From NCBI RefSeq assembly GCF_001939065.1, contig NZ_MPSZ01000001.1, forward strand, positions 558,001-622,000: a stretch of DNA of 64,000 nt, in the 5' to 3' direction. The stretch's first letter is position 1. The number at the start of each line of letters is the position of its first letter. The position numbers were made by a program, and so were the translations under genes. The notes under the pieces are model-generated. The model saw nothing but the letters and a program-made list of their open reading frames with translations. It did not search any database and was not told the DNA's origin. This stretch comes from Exiguobacterium indicum HHS 31 (GTDB lineage Bacteria > Bacillota > Bacilli > Exiguobacteriales > Exiguobacteriaceae). Shown in pieces: positions 58,142 through 64,000 of the stretch.

Positions 58142-58912
58142 TCAGTAAGCCGTTTTTCGGAACCGAAGTGCTGACCAGCCGAGTATGAGAAGAATCCAAA
58201 TGAGACAAGAAATGATTCCGATTAGATGGGACGAAGAAAAAAACGACGTGTGCGATGGGAGCGACAGTAGCGCGCCAGGCATAAAGAATAGAATGTCTGG
58301 TATTAATGAAGGAAGTGCAACAAGTAGTAAGGAAACGACGAGCGACAGGATACCAATCGGAACAGCACGTCGCAAGAAAGTGCTGATCAGAAGCGTCAGA
58401 CTGACGACGAATAACGTCCAGAGACTAAAATCGAGAATGATGCGTAGAGCAAGCAGCGGCGAAAGGGATCCGAACCAATAGACGGTCAGACAGTAGGACG
58501 TGAGGGCGCCGATCAGCATCCCGAAGAGACTGATCATCCCGTGACTGAACCATTTCGACAGGAGATAGACATTCCGAGAGACAGGACGCGTCAAAATGAA
58601 ATCCTGCATGCCGGTTTGTCGGTCTGAAGCGAGCAGTCCCATGAAGCTCATGATCAGGACGATCAAGCCAAGCTGATTGAATTGCCCATAGATCGTTGCG
58701 CTGAAGACGTCAAGCGATTGTGGAACAGGACGATTCGGATCGACGATGATTCCGTCCGCACTTCCGACATGTGCAAGCAAGACATCCATGTACATCAACA
58801 GCAATGGTTGCGTCACGCCGAGCGCAATGAAGAATAACGGTAGCCAGACGATCTTCCATTCTTTCCATGCTTCCAACCACTCGGTCCATGTCAGCGTATA
58901 AAAGGTCCTCAT
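58142..58912 (-). CDS. ABC-2-type permease, YxlG-like
   Basis: A 256-residue membrane protein. The ATG at 58912 overlaps the ATPase stop (ATGA). About six helices are predicted: IVWLPLFFIALGVTQPLLLMYMDVLL, LGLIVLIMSFMGLLAS, HGMISLFGMLIGALTSYCLTVYWF, LRIILDFSLWTLFVVSLTLLIS, VPIGILSLVVSLLLVALPSLI and LIGIISCLIWILLILGWSAL. The sequence DRQTGMQDFILTRPVSRNVYLLSKW is the ABC-2 coupling region. The gene order PLDc_N protein-ATPase-permease matches yxlE-yxlF-yxlG of the Bacillus sigY operon. Confidence 0.75.
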   Translation of the reverse strand: MRTFYTLTWTEWLEAWKEWKIVWLPLFFIALGVTQPLLLMYMDVLLAHVGSADGIIVDPNRPVPQSLDVFSATIYGQFNQLGLIVLIMSFMGLLASDRQTGMQDFILTRPVSRNVYLLSKWFSHGMISLFGMLIGALTSYCLTVYWFGSLSPLLALRIILDFSLWTLFVVSLTLLISTFLRRAVPIGILSLVVSLLLVALPSLIPDILFFMPGALLSLPSHTSFFSSSHLIGIISCLIWILLILGWSALRFRKTAY

Positions 58913-59793
58913 ACGTCTGCCACCATGTCGAGGAACCGTTCCTCGAGTCCGATCGGTTGATAGGCAATCGAAGCAATCGACCATCCTAGCTGAATCAGAG
59001 TGGTCGCTAACTGTGAGAGGTCAAGCGGCTGCTGTGCGGAGAACTGATAGCAGCATGGGTTGATTCGATCAATCTCGACTCGTGGAAATCGTGTCGCAGA
59101 AAACGAAGGGGCAGCTGTAAGTGTCTCGACTTGAATCCGATATTGATCCACGTTGCGTTGATTATCGAGCGGACCCAGCAATTTTCCGTGTTTAATGACG
59201 AGGAAGCGATCGCAACACGTCTTTGCGTCTTCTAACAGGTGCGTTGAGACGATGATCGTCATCCGTTTCTTTAAGCGGAGGATCAATTGATTGATATCAT
59301 GTCGACCACTCGGATCAAGGGCAGAAGCTGGTTCATCTAGAATCAAAAATGTCGGTTCATGTAAGATGGCTTGAGCGATTCCGAGACGTTGGCGCATGCC
59401 GCCGGACAGGCGTTCGATGATTTCTGTTTGTTGATCGTAGAGTCCAACTTCATGTAGAACGTCCGGAATCCGCTTATTTAACGTTGCGCGATCAAGCCCC
59501 GACAAGCGTCCGAAAAAACGTAATGATTGTTCGCACGTCATCCAAGGCTTAAAGTCGGTCTGTTGTGATAAGTAGCCGATCGATTGCTGATGTTGACGGA
59601 TGGAGCGCGAAGACATCGTGATCGAACCACGGTCACTCTCGATCATGCCGCTCAGACATTTCAGGAGTGTCGTCTTTCCAGCACCATTAGGACCAATCAG
59701 TCCAAGACATTCATGTTCGTGAATCGTAAAGGAAATATCGTCTAAGATAAGACGTCGTTGAAGTGAAAGCTGGAGATGAGAAATCTGAATCAT
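58909..59793 (-). CDS. ABC transporter ATP-binding protein, YxlF-like
   Basis: A 294-residue ATPase. The start is the ATG at 59793 behind GGAGGATGACAGC, overlapping the upstream gene's stop by 4 bases. Walker A is LIGPNGAGKTTLL, the signature is RLSGGMRQRLGIAQAI, Walker B is FLILDEPASALD and the switch is VSTHLLEDAKTCCD. The C-terminal ~75 residues (QVETLTAAPSFSATRFPRVEID...) form the usual regulatory extension of YxlF/BcrA-type ATPases. Confidence 0.85.
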   Translation of the reverse strand: MIQISHLQLSLQRRLILDDISFTIHEHECLGLIGPNGAGKTTLLKCLSGMIESDRGSITMSSRSIRQHQQSIGYLSQQTDFKPWMTCEQSLRFFGRLSGLDRATLNKRIPDVLHEVGLYDQQTEIIERLSGGMRQRLGIAQAILHEPTFLILDEPASALDPSGRHDINQLILRLKKRMTIIVSTHLLEDAKTCCDRFLVIKHGKLLGPLDNQRNVDQYRIQVETLTAAPSFSATRFPRVEIDRINPCCYQFSAQQPLDLSQLATTLIQLGWSIASIAYQPIGLEERFLDMVADV

Positions 59794-60017
59794 GCTGTCA
59801 TCCTCCTTCCGAGGACGAAGTAGAGAATCGAGCCGATCGGCTGGACGAGGAGAATGATCAATAACCAAGTAGTCGGTGTCGCGATCCGGTCCTTCCGTCT
59901 AAACCAATCGATACAGGCGCAGCCGAGTAGAATCAGGTTGATGGAGATGTAAATCAATAATAGGGGCAGGAATTGTTCCCAGTCGATTTGTGATAAGGCA
60001 GAGAAATCTGTGTTCAT
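59790..60017 (-). CDS. PLDc_N domain small membrane protein, YxlE-like
   Basis: A 75-residue protein behind AAAGGAGGGTTTTTC. Two helices are LLLIYISINLILLGCACIDWF and TTWLLIILLVQPIGSILYFVLGRR; the latter is the PLDc_N signature also found at the start of cardiolipin synthases. There is no catalytic domain, so it is not a phospholipase. In Bacillus the YxlE protein is part of the regulation of the SigY factor. Here no sigY or anti-sigma genes are adjacent. Confidence 0.75.
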   Translation of the reverse strand: MNTDFSALSQIDWEQFLPLLLIYISINLILLGCACIDWFRRKDRIATPTTWLLIILLVQPIGSILYFVLGRRMTA

Positions 60018-60041
60018 GAAAAACCCTCCTTTTCTATTACC

Positions 60042-60070
60042 ATTATCAATAATGAAAATAGAAAAGTCAA
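60042..60070 (-). promoter_or_regulatory. Promoter of the yxlEFG-like operon
   Basis: On the minus strand TTGACT (60070-60065), 17 bases, then GATAAT (60047-60042), a good housekeeping sigma-A-type promoter. This argues against dependence on an ECF factor. Confidence 0.6.
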
Positions 60071-60214
60071 TGCCATAGACGAATTATCGTTAGTTCTCAA
60101 TCAGTTAGAGCTATGATAAACTTCTCTTATCAAAATTTTCCAAATGCGATTTGAATCAAATAGTTTAGATGAAAGGCGAACTATCAAACGAATCATGATG
60201 TCGAGGAGGATTAT

Positions 60215-60565
60215 ATGCAGATTTATCAATTCAAAAAAGAGGTTGGTAAGAAGATCACGAAATTCGATTCGAACTTCGTGATGTCACGAATCATGCAGAC
60301 GGAAAAAGTGACGCACATCGGATGCATCCATTTAGAGAAGGATGGCGTAGTCGGTTATCACCAGGCGGTCGTGCCGCAACTCTTGTTAATTGTAGAGGGT
60401 GAAGGATGGGTAAGAGGAGAAACGGATGACTACATAAATGTTCAGCGTGGGGAAGCCGTATTTTGGGATCAAGGAGAATGGCACGAAACGAAGACGGATA
60501 CGAATTTAACGGCGATTGTACTCGAAAGTGAAGAACTCGATACATCATCTCTCGTTTCCGTATGA
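60215..60565 (+). CDS. Cupin domain protein
   Basis: A 116-residue single-domain cupin starting behind CGAGGAGGATTAT. VTHIGCIHLEKDGVVGYHQAVVPQLLLIVEGEGWVRGETDDYINVQRGEAVFWDQGEWHETKTDTNLTAIVLE shows the two cupin motifs. Motif 1 retains a GYH...LLIVEG pattern and motif 2 retains GEWHETK. It is likely a metal-binding small-molecule or sugar-binding protein; no substrate is evident. It is followed by the copy-2 repeat. Confidence 0.8.
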   Translation: MQIYQFKKEVGKKITKFDSNFVMSRIMQTEKVTHIGCIHLEKDGVVGYHQAVVPQLLLIVEGEGWVRGETDDYINVQRGEAVFWDQGEWHETKTDTNLTAIVLESEELDTSSLVSV

Positions 60566-60587
60566 CGAAACTAAGTGGGATACATAA

Positions 60588-60789
60588 AGAGGCTGACTCA
60601 AAAAAAGAATGATTCGCTTTCTCACGCTCTTTCCTCAGGCGAGACACAAGCCCGTTTTCCTGCTTCATTCAAGCAGGAAAGCGGGTCTTGTTTGTCTCTG
60701 ACAGCGCAAAAATGCGCTTTTCCTGTAGAAGTGGTGTGTAAAGCATCATTCTTTTTATCTTTGTCGAGGCTAGAGTTTACGTCAGCCCC
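60588..60789 (+). repeat. Intergenic repeat, copy 2 (MITE-like, terminal inverted repeats)
   Basis: About 200 bases, bounded by GAGGCTGACTC and GTCAGCCCC, matching the reverse strand of the element at 10579-10769 almost base for base in long blocks. It includes the internal hairpin CCTGCTT...AAGCAGG and the GCGCAAAAATGCGC hairpin. It lies between the convergent cupin and APH-like genes. Its last base is the third base (G on the minus strand) of the APH-like gene's stop codon, so it may also serve as that gene's terminator. Confidence 0.85.
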
Positions 60790-61880
60790 TACTCTGATTC
60801 CGTACACCATTTTTCTAATTCTTCGAGGCATAGATGTAACCGAGCAGTGATCATTTCTCGATTCCCCATCTGTTGCGTTGTTTTATGAGTGAGTTGAGGC
60901 TGATGTAGAATATCGTAGTGCTCATACGCTTCTTGCAATATCCATAATGTATATTCATCCAGTAATCGTTGAATTTGAGTGGTGCGTTCGTCTCCAACCA
61001 CGTTAAAGCAATATCCACTTATGAATCCGTCAGCGATTTTGTTAAGAACATTATTTTTTTCTTGATACGCTTGCTTTATGTATCGTGGTGCATTTGAAAA
61101 AACTGGTAGCAGAAATTTGTAACAAAAAACGAAGTAAGCCGCATATTTCAAATCAAAATCCAATCTTGGAAACGGATCAATGATTGCAATATGTTCATCA
61201 CTTAAAATTAAATTTTCTGGTGTTACATCTTGATTCACGAGAGAGATGTTTTGAACCTGAGTTCGTCTATTTTCAATTAAAGCATGAATATGCTGACCGA
61301 CTTTTTCTTTATCAAAGCAAAGACTAGAGTGAATGAGAGTATTTAAGGCGGTTAAGACGTGTTCATTTTCTTCCTGCCATAATTCATCCCTGTTTTTTGA
61401 ATCGCTACCTCGTAAAGTTTCCCCTTGCCAGTGCAGTTCCCCGAAACCAACAATAGAGGTTTTCTGGTTGTGTATATTGTGATAAATTCTCCCTAATTTC
61501 GTACCGTAAGAATGGGCTTTATTCTGATCGAGTAACAATAAATCCGTTCCACGACCCATGAACGTTTCTACTGTAAATACTGTGTCATCTTCAATGAAAT
61601 ACTGATAAAAGTCAGGACAGACATTTTGATCACTTGTATTGGCGTGTAAATAGTAAGCTTTCGTAGACTCATACTCTGTAGTCAGCTCTTGTTCATTAAT
61701 CTGTTGCAACTCCCCATAAGCTTCATTCTTTTTTATGCGAATCACAAGGTCTTGATCATCTACTCTCTTTAACTTATATACAGTGTGCCAAGCTCCTTCA
61801 CCAATCTTTAGAATCTGTTCTGCTTTTACGTTCAACGTATCCAGCACAATTGCATCAAGATTTTCTTTGATCCGTTTCAT
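60789..61880 (-). CDS. APH-like (aminoglycoside/choline kinase fold) phosphotransferase
   Basis: A 363-residue cytosolic protein behind GAGGGAGAGAAAATAGACCCC. A kinase N-lobe (ILKIGEGAWHTVYKLKRVDDQDLVIRIKK, about 22-50) precedes the catalytic loop SLVNQDVTPENLILSDEHIAIIDPFPRLDFD. That loop has the Brenner motif HxDxxxxN-like (here NQDVTPENLIL, Asn in place of His) and a DP..D metal site. Several low-complexity helices follow. The composition is AT-rich, suggesting acquisition. Its substrate could be an antibiotic, sugar or choline-type alcohol; nothing in the context decides. Confidence 0.75.
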   Translation of the reverse strand: MKRIKENLDAIVLDTLNVKAEQILKIGEGAWHTVYKLKRVDDQDLVIRIKKNEAYGELQQINEQELTTEYESTKAYYLHANTSDQNVCPDFYQYFIEDDTVFTVETFMGRGTDLLLLDQNKAHSYGTKLGRIYHNIHNQKTSIVGFGELHWQGETLRGSDSKNRDELWQEENEHVLTALNTLIHSSLCFDKEKVGQHIHALIENRRTQVQNISLVNQDVTPENLILSDEHIAIIDPFPRLDFDLKYAAYFVFCYKFLLPVFSNAPRYIKQAYQEKNNVLNKIADGFISGYCFNVVGDERTTQIQRLLDEYTLWILQEAYEHYDILHQPQLTHKTTQQMGNREMITARLHLCLEELEKWCTESE

Positions 61881-61956
61881 GGGGTCTATTTTCTCTCCCT
61901 CGCAATGTTGTCTCGTTTCATTTTGGTGAAAATACGCTTCTAGAAACGGAGCGTGT

Positions 61957-62475
61957 TTACGGCAAGATGACGAGTGAGACGGTCCGTTCAGTTGCCTGGT
62001 CTTCTGTCACTAGGTGATGATATTTTTCGAGCAGTGCCCGCATGTCCTGTTGAAAATCATTGAAGGTTTCATCCGTCAGGTGCAATTTCGCGATCGAGAA
62101 CGTCGAGTGGTCCTGACCTTGCGTTTGAACGGTCTGTTCGAAGTACGTCTGGTACTGCTGCAAGACGTACATGAAGTAGAACGAGACGAAGTTCACTTTT
62201 TCATCGTACGTCGCACTGTTCCAGTCTGCTTCGCTGATTTGATAGCCGCTTGTGTTCAAAGCATAGATCTTCTCTTCGACTTTTCCAACACGCTGGACGG
62301 CGACGACCTTCAACAACTGATCGTCCATCATCGCATTGACTTGCCGGTACAAAGTAGACTGCGGTACATCCGTTAAACGTTGATTCAGTTGCATGATTGA
62401 TAAGCCGTCTTCGAGATCAATCAATTCGAGCGCAATCTTAAACCGGACATGATTTTTGAATAAGTTAAAGTTCAC
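61957..62475 (-). CDS. Winged helix-turn-helix transcriptional regulator
   Basis: 172 residues. The GTG at 62475 is chosen because AAGGAG lies about 10 bases upstream of it; a TTG at 62499 also lies in frame. VRFKIALELIDLEDGLSIMQLNQRLTDVPQSTLYRQVNAMMDDQLLKVVAVQRVGKVEEKIYALN is a clear winged helix with a PadR/ArsR-like layout. A long helical C-terminus (FVSFYFMYVLQQYQTYFEQTVQTQGQ) is likely for dimerisation. It is divergent from the small membrane protein gene at 62625. Confidence 0.78.
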   Translation of the reverse strand: MNFNLFKNHVRFKIALELIDLEDGLSIMQLNQRLTDVPQSTLYRQVNAMMDDQLLKVVAVQRVGKVEEKIYALNTSGYQISEADWNSATYDEKVNFVSFYFMYVLQQYQTYFEQTVQTQGQDHSTFSIAKLHLTDETFNDFQQDMRALLEKYHHLVTEDQATERTVSLVILP

Positions 62476-62624
62476 GTCGTGTCCCACTCCTTCGTTCAAT
62501 CGTTTCTAAAACTATCTTATCATGCTTTTGGAATCATTCTTATAAATGATAATGTAAAAAGAGGGGATTTGATGTATTCCTTGAATGATTTACATTAGAG
62601 TATGTTTTAGAAAGGAGCCTTCAT

Positions 62625-62894
62625 ATGAAAAATACAAGTTATCGCTACGGTACATATGCCCTGATTACAAGTTTTTTCTTATTCTTCATCGTTCAGATGT
62701 TCCGAGCGTATATTGAATTATCTCCAGAATTTCTAGGAGAAAACCTTGGTGAGTATTACTTAACATATTTCCCGATGAGTGCGTTGATTCTTGGACTCGT
62801 ATTACTTATCCACGGCTGGTGGACTGAAGATGAGAAAAAACAGCGTGAAAAGCTAGTTGCAAAAAATCAGCAAGAATCGAATGAATCGGTGTGA
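62625..62894 (+). CDS. Small membrane protein, unknown function
   Basis: 89 residues behind AAAGGAGCCTTCAT. Two helices (YALITSFFLFFIVQMFRAYI and YFPMSALILGLVLLIHGWW) are followed by a highly charged tail (TEDEKKQREKLVAKNQQESNES). Being divergent from the winged-helix regulator, it may be that regulator's target. No motif recognised. Confidence 0.6.
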   Translation: MKNTSYRYGTYALITSFFLFFIVQMFRAYIELSPEFLGENLGEYYLTYFPMSALILGLVLLIHGWWTEDEKKQREKLVAKNQQESNESV

Positions 62895-62913
62895 CATCAT
62901 ACCGTTGATACAG

Positions 62914-62948
62914 AAGACCGACAACGATTTTTCGTTGCCGGTCTTTAT
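62914..62948. terminator. Bidirectional terminator
   Basis: AAGACCGACAACGA/TCGTTGCCGGTCTT arms lie between convergent genes. Confidence 0.85.
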
Positions 62949-62961
62949 CGTTTCATAAGCC

Positions 62962-64000
62962 TTATTTCGCAAAACGTTTAATCGCGAACGGTCCAATCGG
63001 TTCAGTCGTCGATCGTTCCATGATCAATTCACTGAGTACTTTTCCGACTAAGCTACTGAACTTGAACCCGTGACCGGAGAAGCCGGCGGCGATCGCGATA
63101 TGCGCATAGTCCGGATGCAAATCGATGATGAAGTCCTCGTCTGGCGTCATCGTATAGAGACACGGTTTGCCGTGAGTTAAAGTATTGATCGAGGGCATGA
63201 ACGTATTCGTGAACTGTCGTAAATCAGCCAGATCACCCGTCTCTTGACCGAATGGACGGCGTGGTTGATTTGGATCAACGGGAATGCCACCGTCGTGACG
63301 TCCGATTTTCAGACCGGTTTGAGCAATGCTTGGAAAACCGTAATAATAACCGGCGGGTGTATCAAAGGCGAAGGCAGGGAACACCGCGTCATTGAATACC
63401 TCTTCCGCTGCTTCGAACCAGGCGAACGTCTTGCGGACCGGTCGCAGCGGTAAGGAGAGTCCAGTCTGTTCCAGTAACGGACCAGACCAGGCACCAGCTG
63501 CGACGATCAACGCGTCAGCCGAATAGGTGTCTGATCCGACGGCCACGTCAACGCCAGTGGCGTGGGCAGTGAGCGTCGTCACTTTCGCATTCGTCCGAAT
63601 GTCGACGCCGTTCGCGACAGCAAGATCACGGTATGCTTCAATACAATCCTCGCACTTCAACACACCGGACGTCGGTTCAAAACAACCGATATACTCGTCG
63701 GGCATTGTTAAACCGGACCAGCGGGTTCTGATTTCGTCAGCCGTCAGGACCTCAAGCGGTAAATCATACTGCGCTGCACTCCTGATGATCGTCTGCATCG
63801 AACGGGACGAGCGTTGACCGGCGTTCAAGACTCCTGTGTTCAGAAAAAGACTTCGACCGCTGATTTGTTCCAACTCATACCATAAACGTTGCGCGGCTAA
63901 TGCGAGCGGCACGTATGCTTCACCTTCCCCATACGCATGACGGATGATCCGGGTCTCCCCGTGATGGCTCGCTTGATCATGCGGTGGATTGTGGGCATCT
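62962..64000 (-). CDS. FAD-dependent oxidoreductase, sarcosine oxidase/N-methyl-L-tryptophan oxidase type (5' end outside window)
   Basis: The frame stays open to the window edge, 346 codons, and reads DAHNPPHDQASHHGETRIIRHAYGEGEAYVPLAL, which is the SoxA/SolA family sequence past the missing N-terminal FAD motif. Further landmarks are PLEVLTADEIRTRWSGLTMPDEYIGCFEPTSGVL and KPCLYTMTPDEDFIIDLHPDYAHIAIAAGFSGHGFKFSSLVGKVL. The Cys in KPCLYTMTPDE aligns with the covalent-flavin Cys of monomeric sarcosine oxidase. The enzyme oxidises N-methyl amino acids with O2 to formaldehyde, H2O2 and the amine. Confidence 0.9.
   Translation of the reverse strand, partial: DAHNPPHDQASHHGETRIIRHAYGEGEAYVPLALAAQRLWYELEQISGRSLFLNTGVLNAGQRSSRSMQTIIRSAAQYDLPLEVLTADEIRTRWSGLTMPDEYIGCFEPTSGVLKCEDCIEAYRDLAVANGVDIRTNAKVTTLTAHATGVDVAVGSDTYSADALIVAAGAWSGPLLEQTGLSLPLRPVRKTFAWFEAAEEVFNDAVFPAFAFDTPAGYYYGFPSIAQTGLKIGRHDGGIPVDPNQPRRPFGQETGDLADLRQFTNTFMPSINTLTHGKPCLYTMTPDEDFIIDLHPDYAHIAIAAGFSGHGFKFSSLVGKVLSELIMERSTTEPIGPFAIKRFAK

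Noticed and set aside
60575-60850. 91-codon open frame across the second repeat copy
   Set aside because: It is a translation of the repeat itself; copy 1 encodes no equivalent frame, and the start lacks a ribosome binding site.
1-64000. CRISPR arrays, tRNA or rRNA genes, phage or plasmid modules
   Set aside because: I found no regularly spaced repeats, no tRNA/rRNA sequences, and no integrase, replication or structural phage genes.

Overview
This 64 kb window looks like an ordinary chromosomal segment of a Bacillota (Bacillales) species, most probably Exiguobacterium. That is inference from the moderate GC content, strong GGAGG-type ribosome binding sites, a class B RNase P RNA, and a gene set of AdhE, YclNOPQ-type siderophore uptake, a YugO-type channel, MurQ/MurP/MupG and YxlEFG. 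There are no rRNA or tRNA genes, no CRISPR arrays, no intact insertion sequences and no prophage. The genome is punctuated by strong hairpin terminators, many of them shared between convergent genes.

Layout. 1-2505: the 3' end of adhE and a membrane protein. 2506-2969: a terminator and a degenerate intergenic repeat. 2970-10428: a secreted CpdB/YfkN-type nucleotidase; a LysR regulator divergent from a PanE-like reductase plus acetoacetate decarboxylase; then GrpB, DinB and an alpha/beta hydrolase. 10429-10896: a block of palindromic repeats ending in a Zur-box-like operator in front of a COG0523 (CobW/YciC) GTPase. 12137-19803: cardiolipin synthase, a GH31 glucosidase with a cre/LacI-type operator, a SUKH protein, a lytic transglycosylase, a CPBP protease and unknowns. 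20107-22685: a YtrBC-like ABC operon behind palindromic operators. 22783-28419: an unknown protein, DUF2922 and DUF1659 proteins, a YugO-like K+ channel, two unknowns, a secreted subtilase and one further unknown. 28544-30184: rnpB followed by the ypsC-type rRNA methyltransferase, as in Bacillus. 30290-37190: many small genes of uneven base composition, including GNATs, a tandem pair of zinc-ribbon membrane peptides, glutathione peroxidase, an EamA transporter, a second SUKH protein and a broken BsuPI-type lipoprotein. 37567-41499: a murQ-murP-mupG operon for MurNAc salvage. 41602-46918: a DUF1349 gene, an AT-rich membrane gene and a 3' fragment of a second DUF1349 copy, then DJ-1/PfpI, a WYL regulator, CitA-like citrate synthase and a lone M50 peptidase. 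47062-57301 plus nikE to 58095: metal uptake, with a Fur-box-preceded yclQNOP-type siderophore importer, a GAF-GGDEF cyclase, and a complete nikABCDE operon whose promoter also carries a near-consensus Fur box. 58142-64000: a yxlEFG-like ABC operon without sigY, a cupin, a second copy of the repeat, an APH-like kinase, a winged-helix regulator and the 3' part of a sarcosine/N-methyltryptophan oxidase-type flavoenzyme.

Themes. Metal homeostasis is the clearest one: a Zur-type site before cobW, and Fur-type sites before yclQ and nikA. The most interesting non-genic signals are a ~195 bp repeat with terminal inverted repeats present in opposite orientations at 10.6 and 60.6 kb, a possible structured RNA upstream of murQ, and the DUF1349 partial duplication around an AT-rich gene. 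I did not find one large unambiguous new system. The strongest candidates for something undescribed are the Fur-box nickel/metallophore operon, the LysR/PanE-like/acetoacetate decarboxylase module, and the AT-rich gene inserted at the DUF1349 locus.
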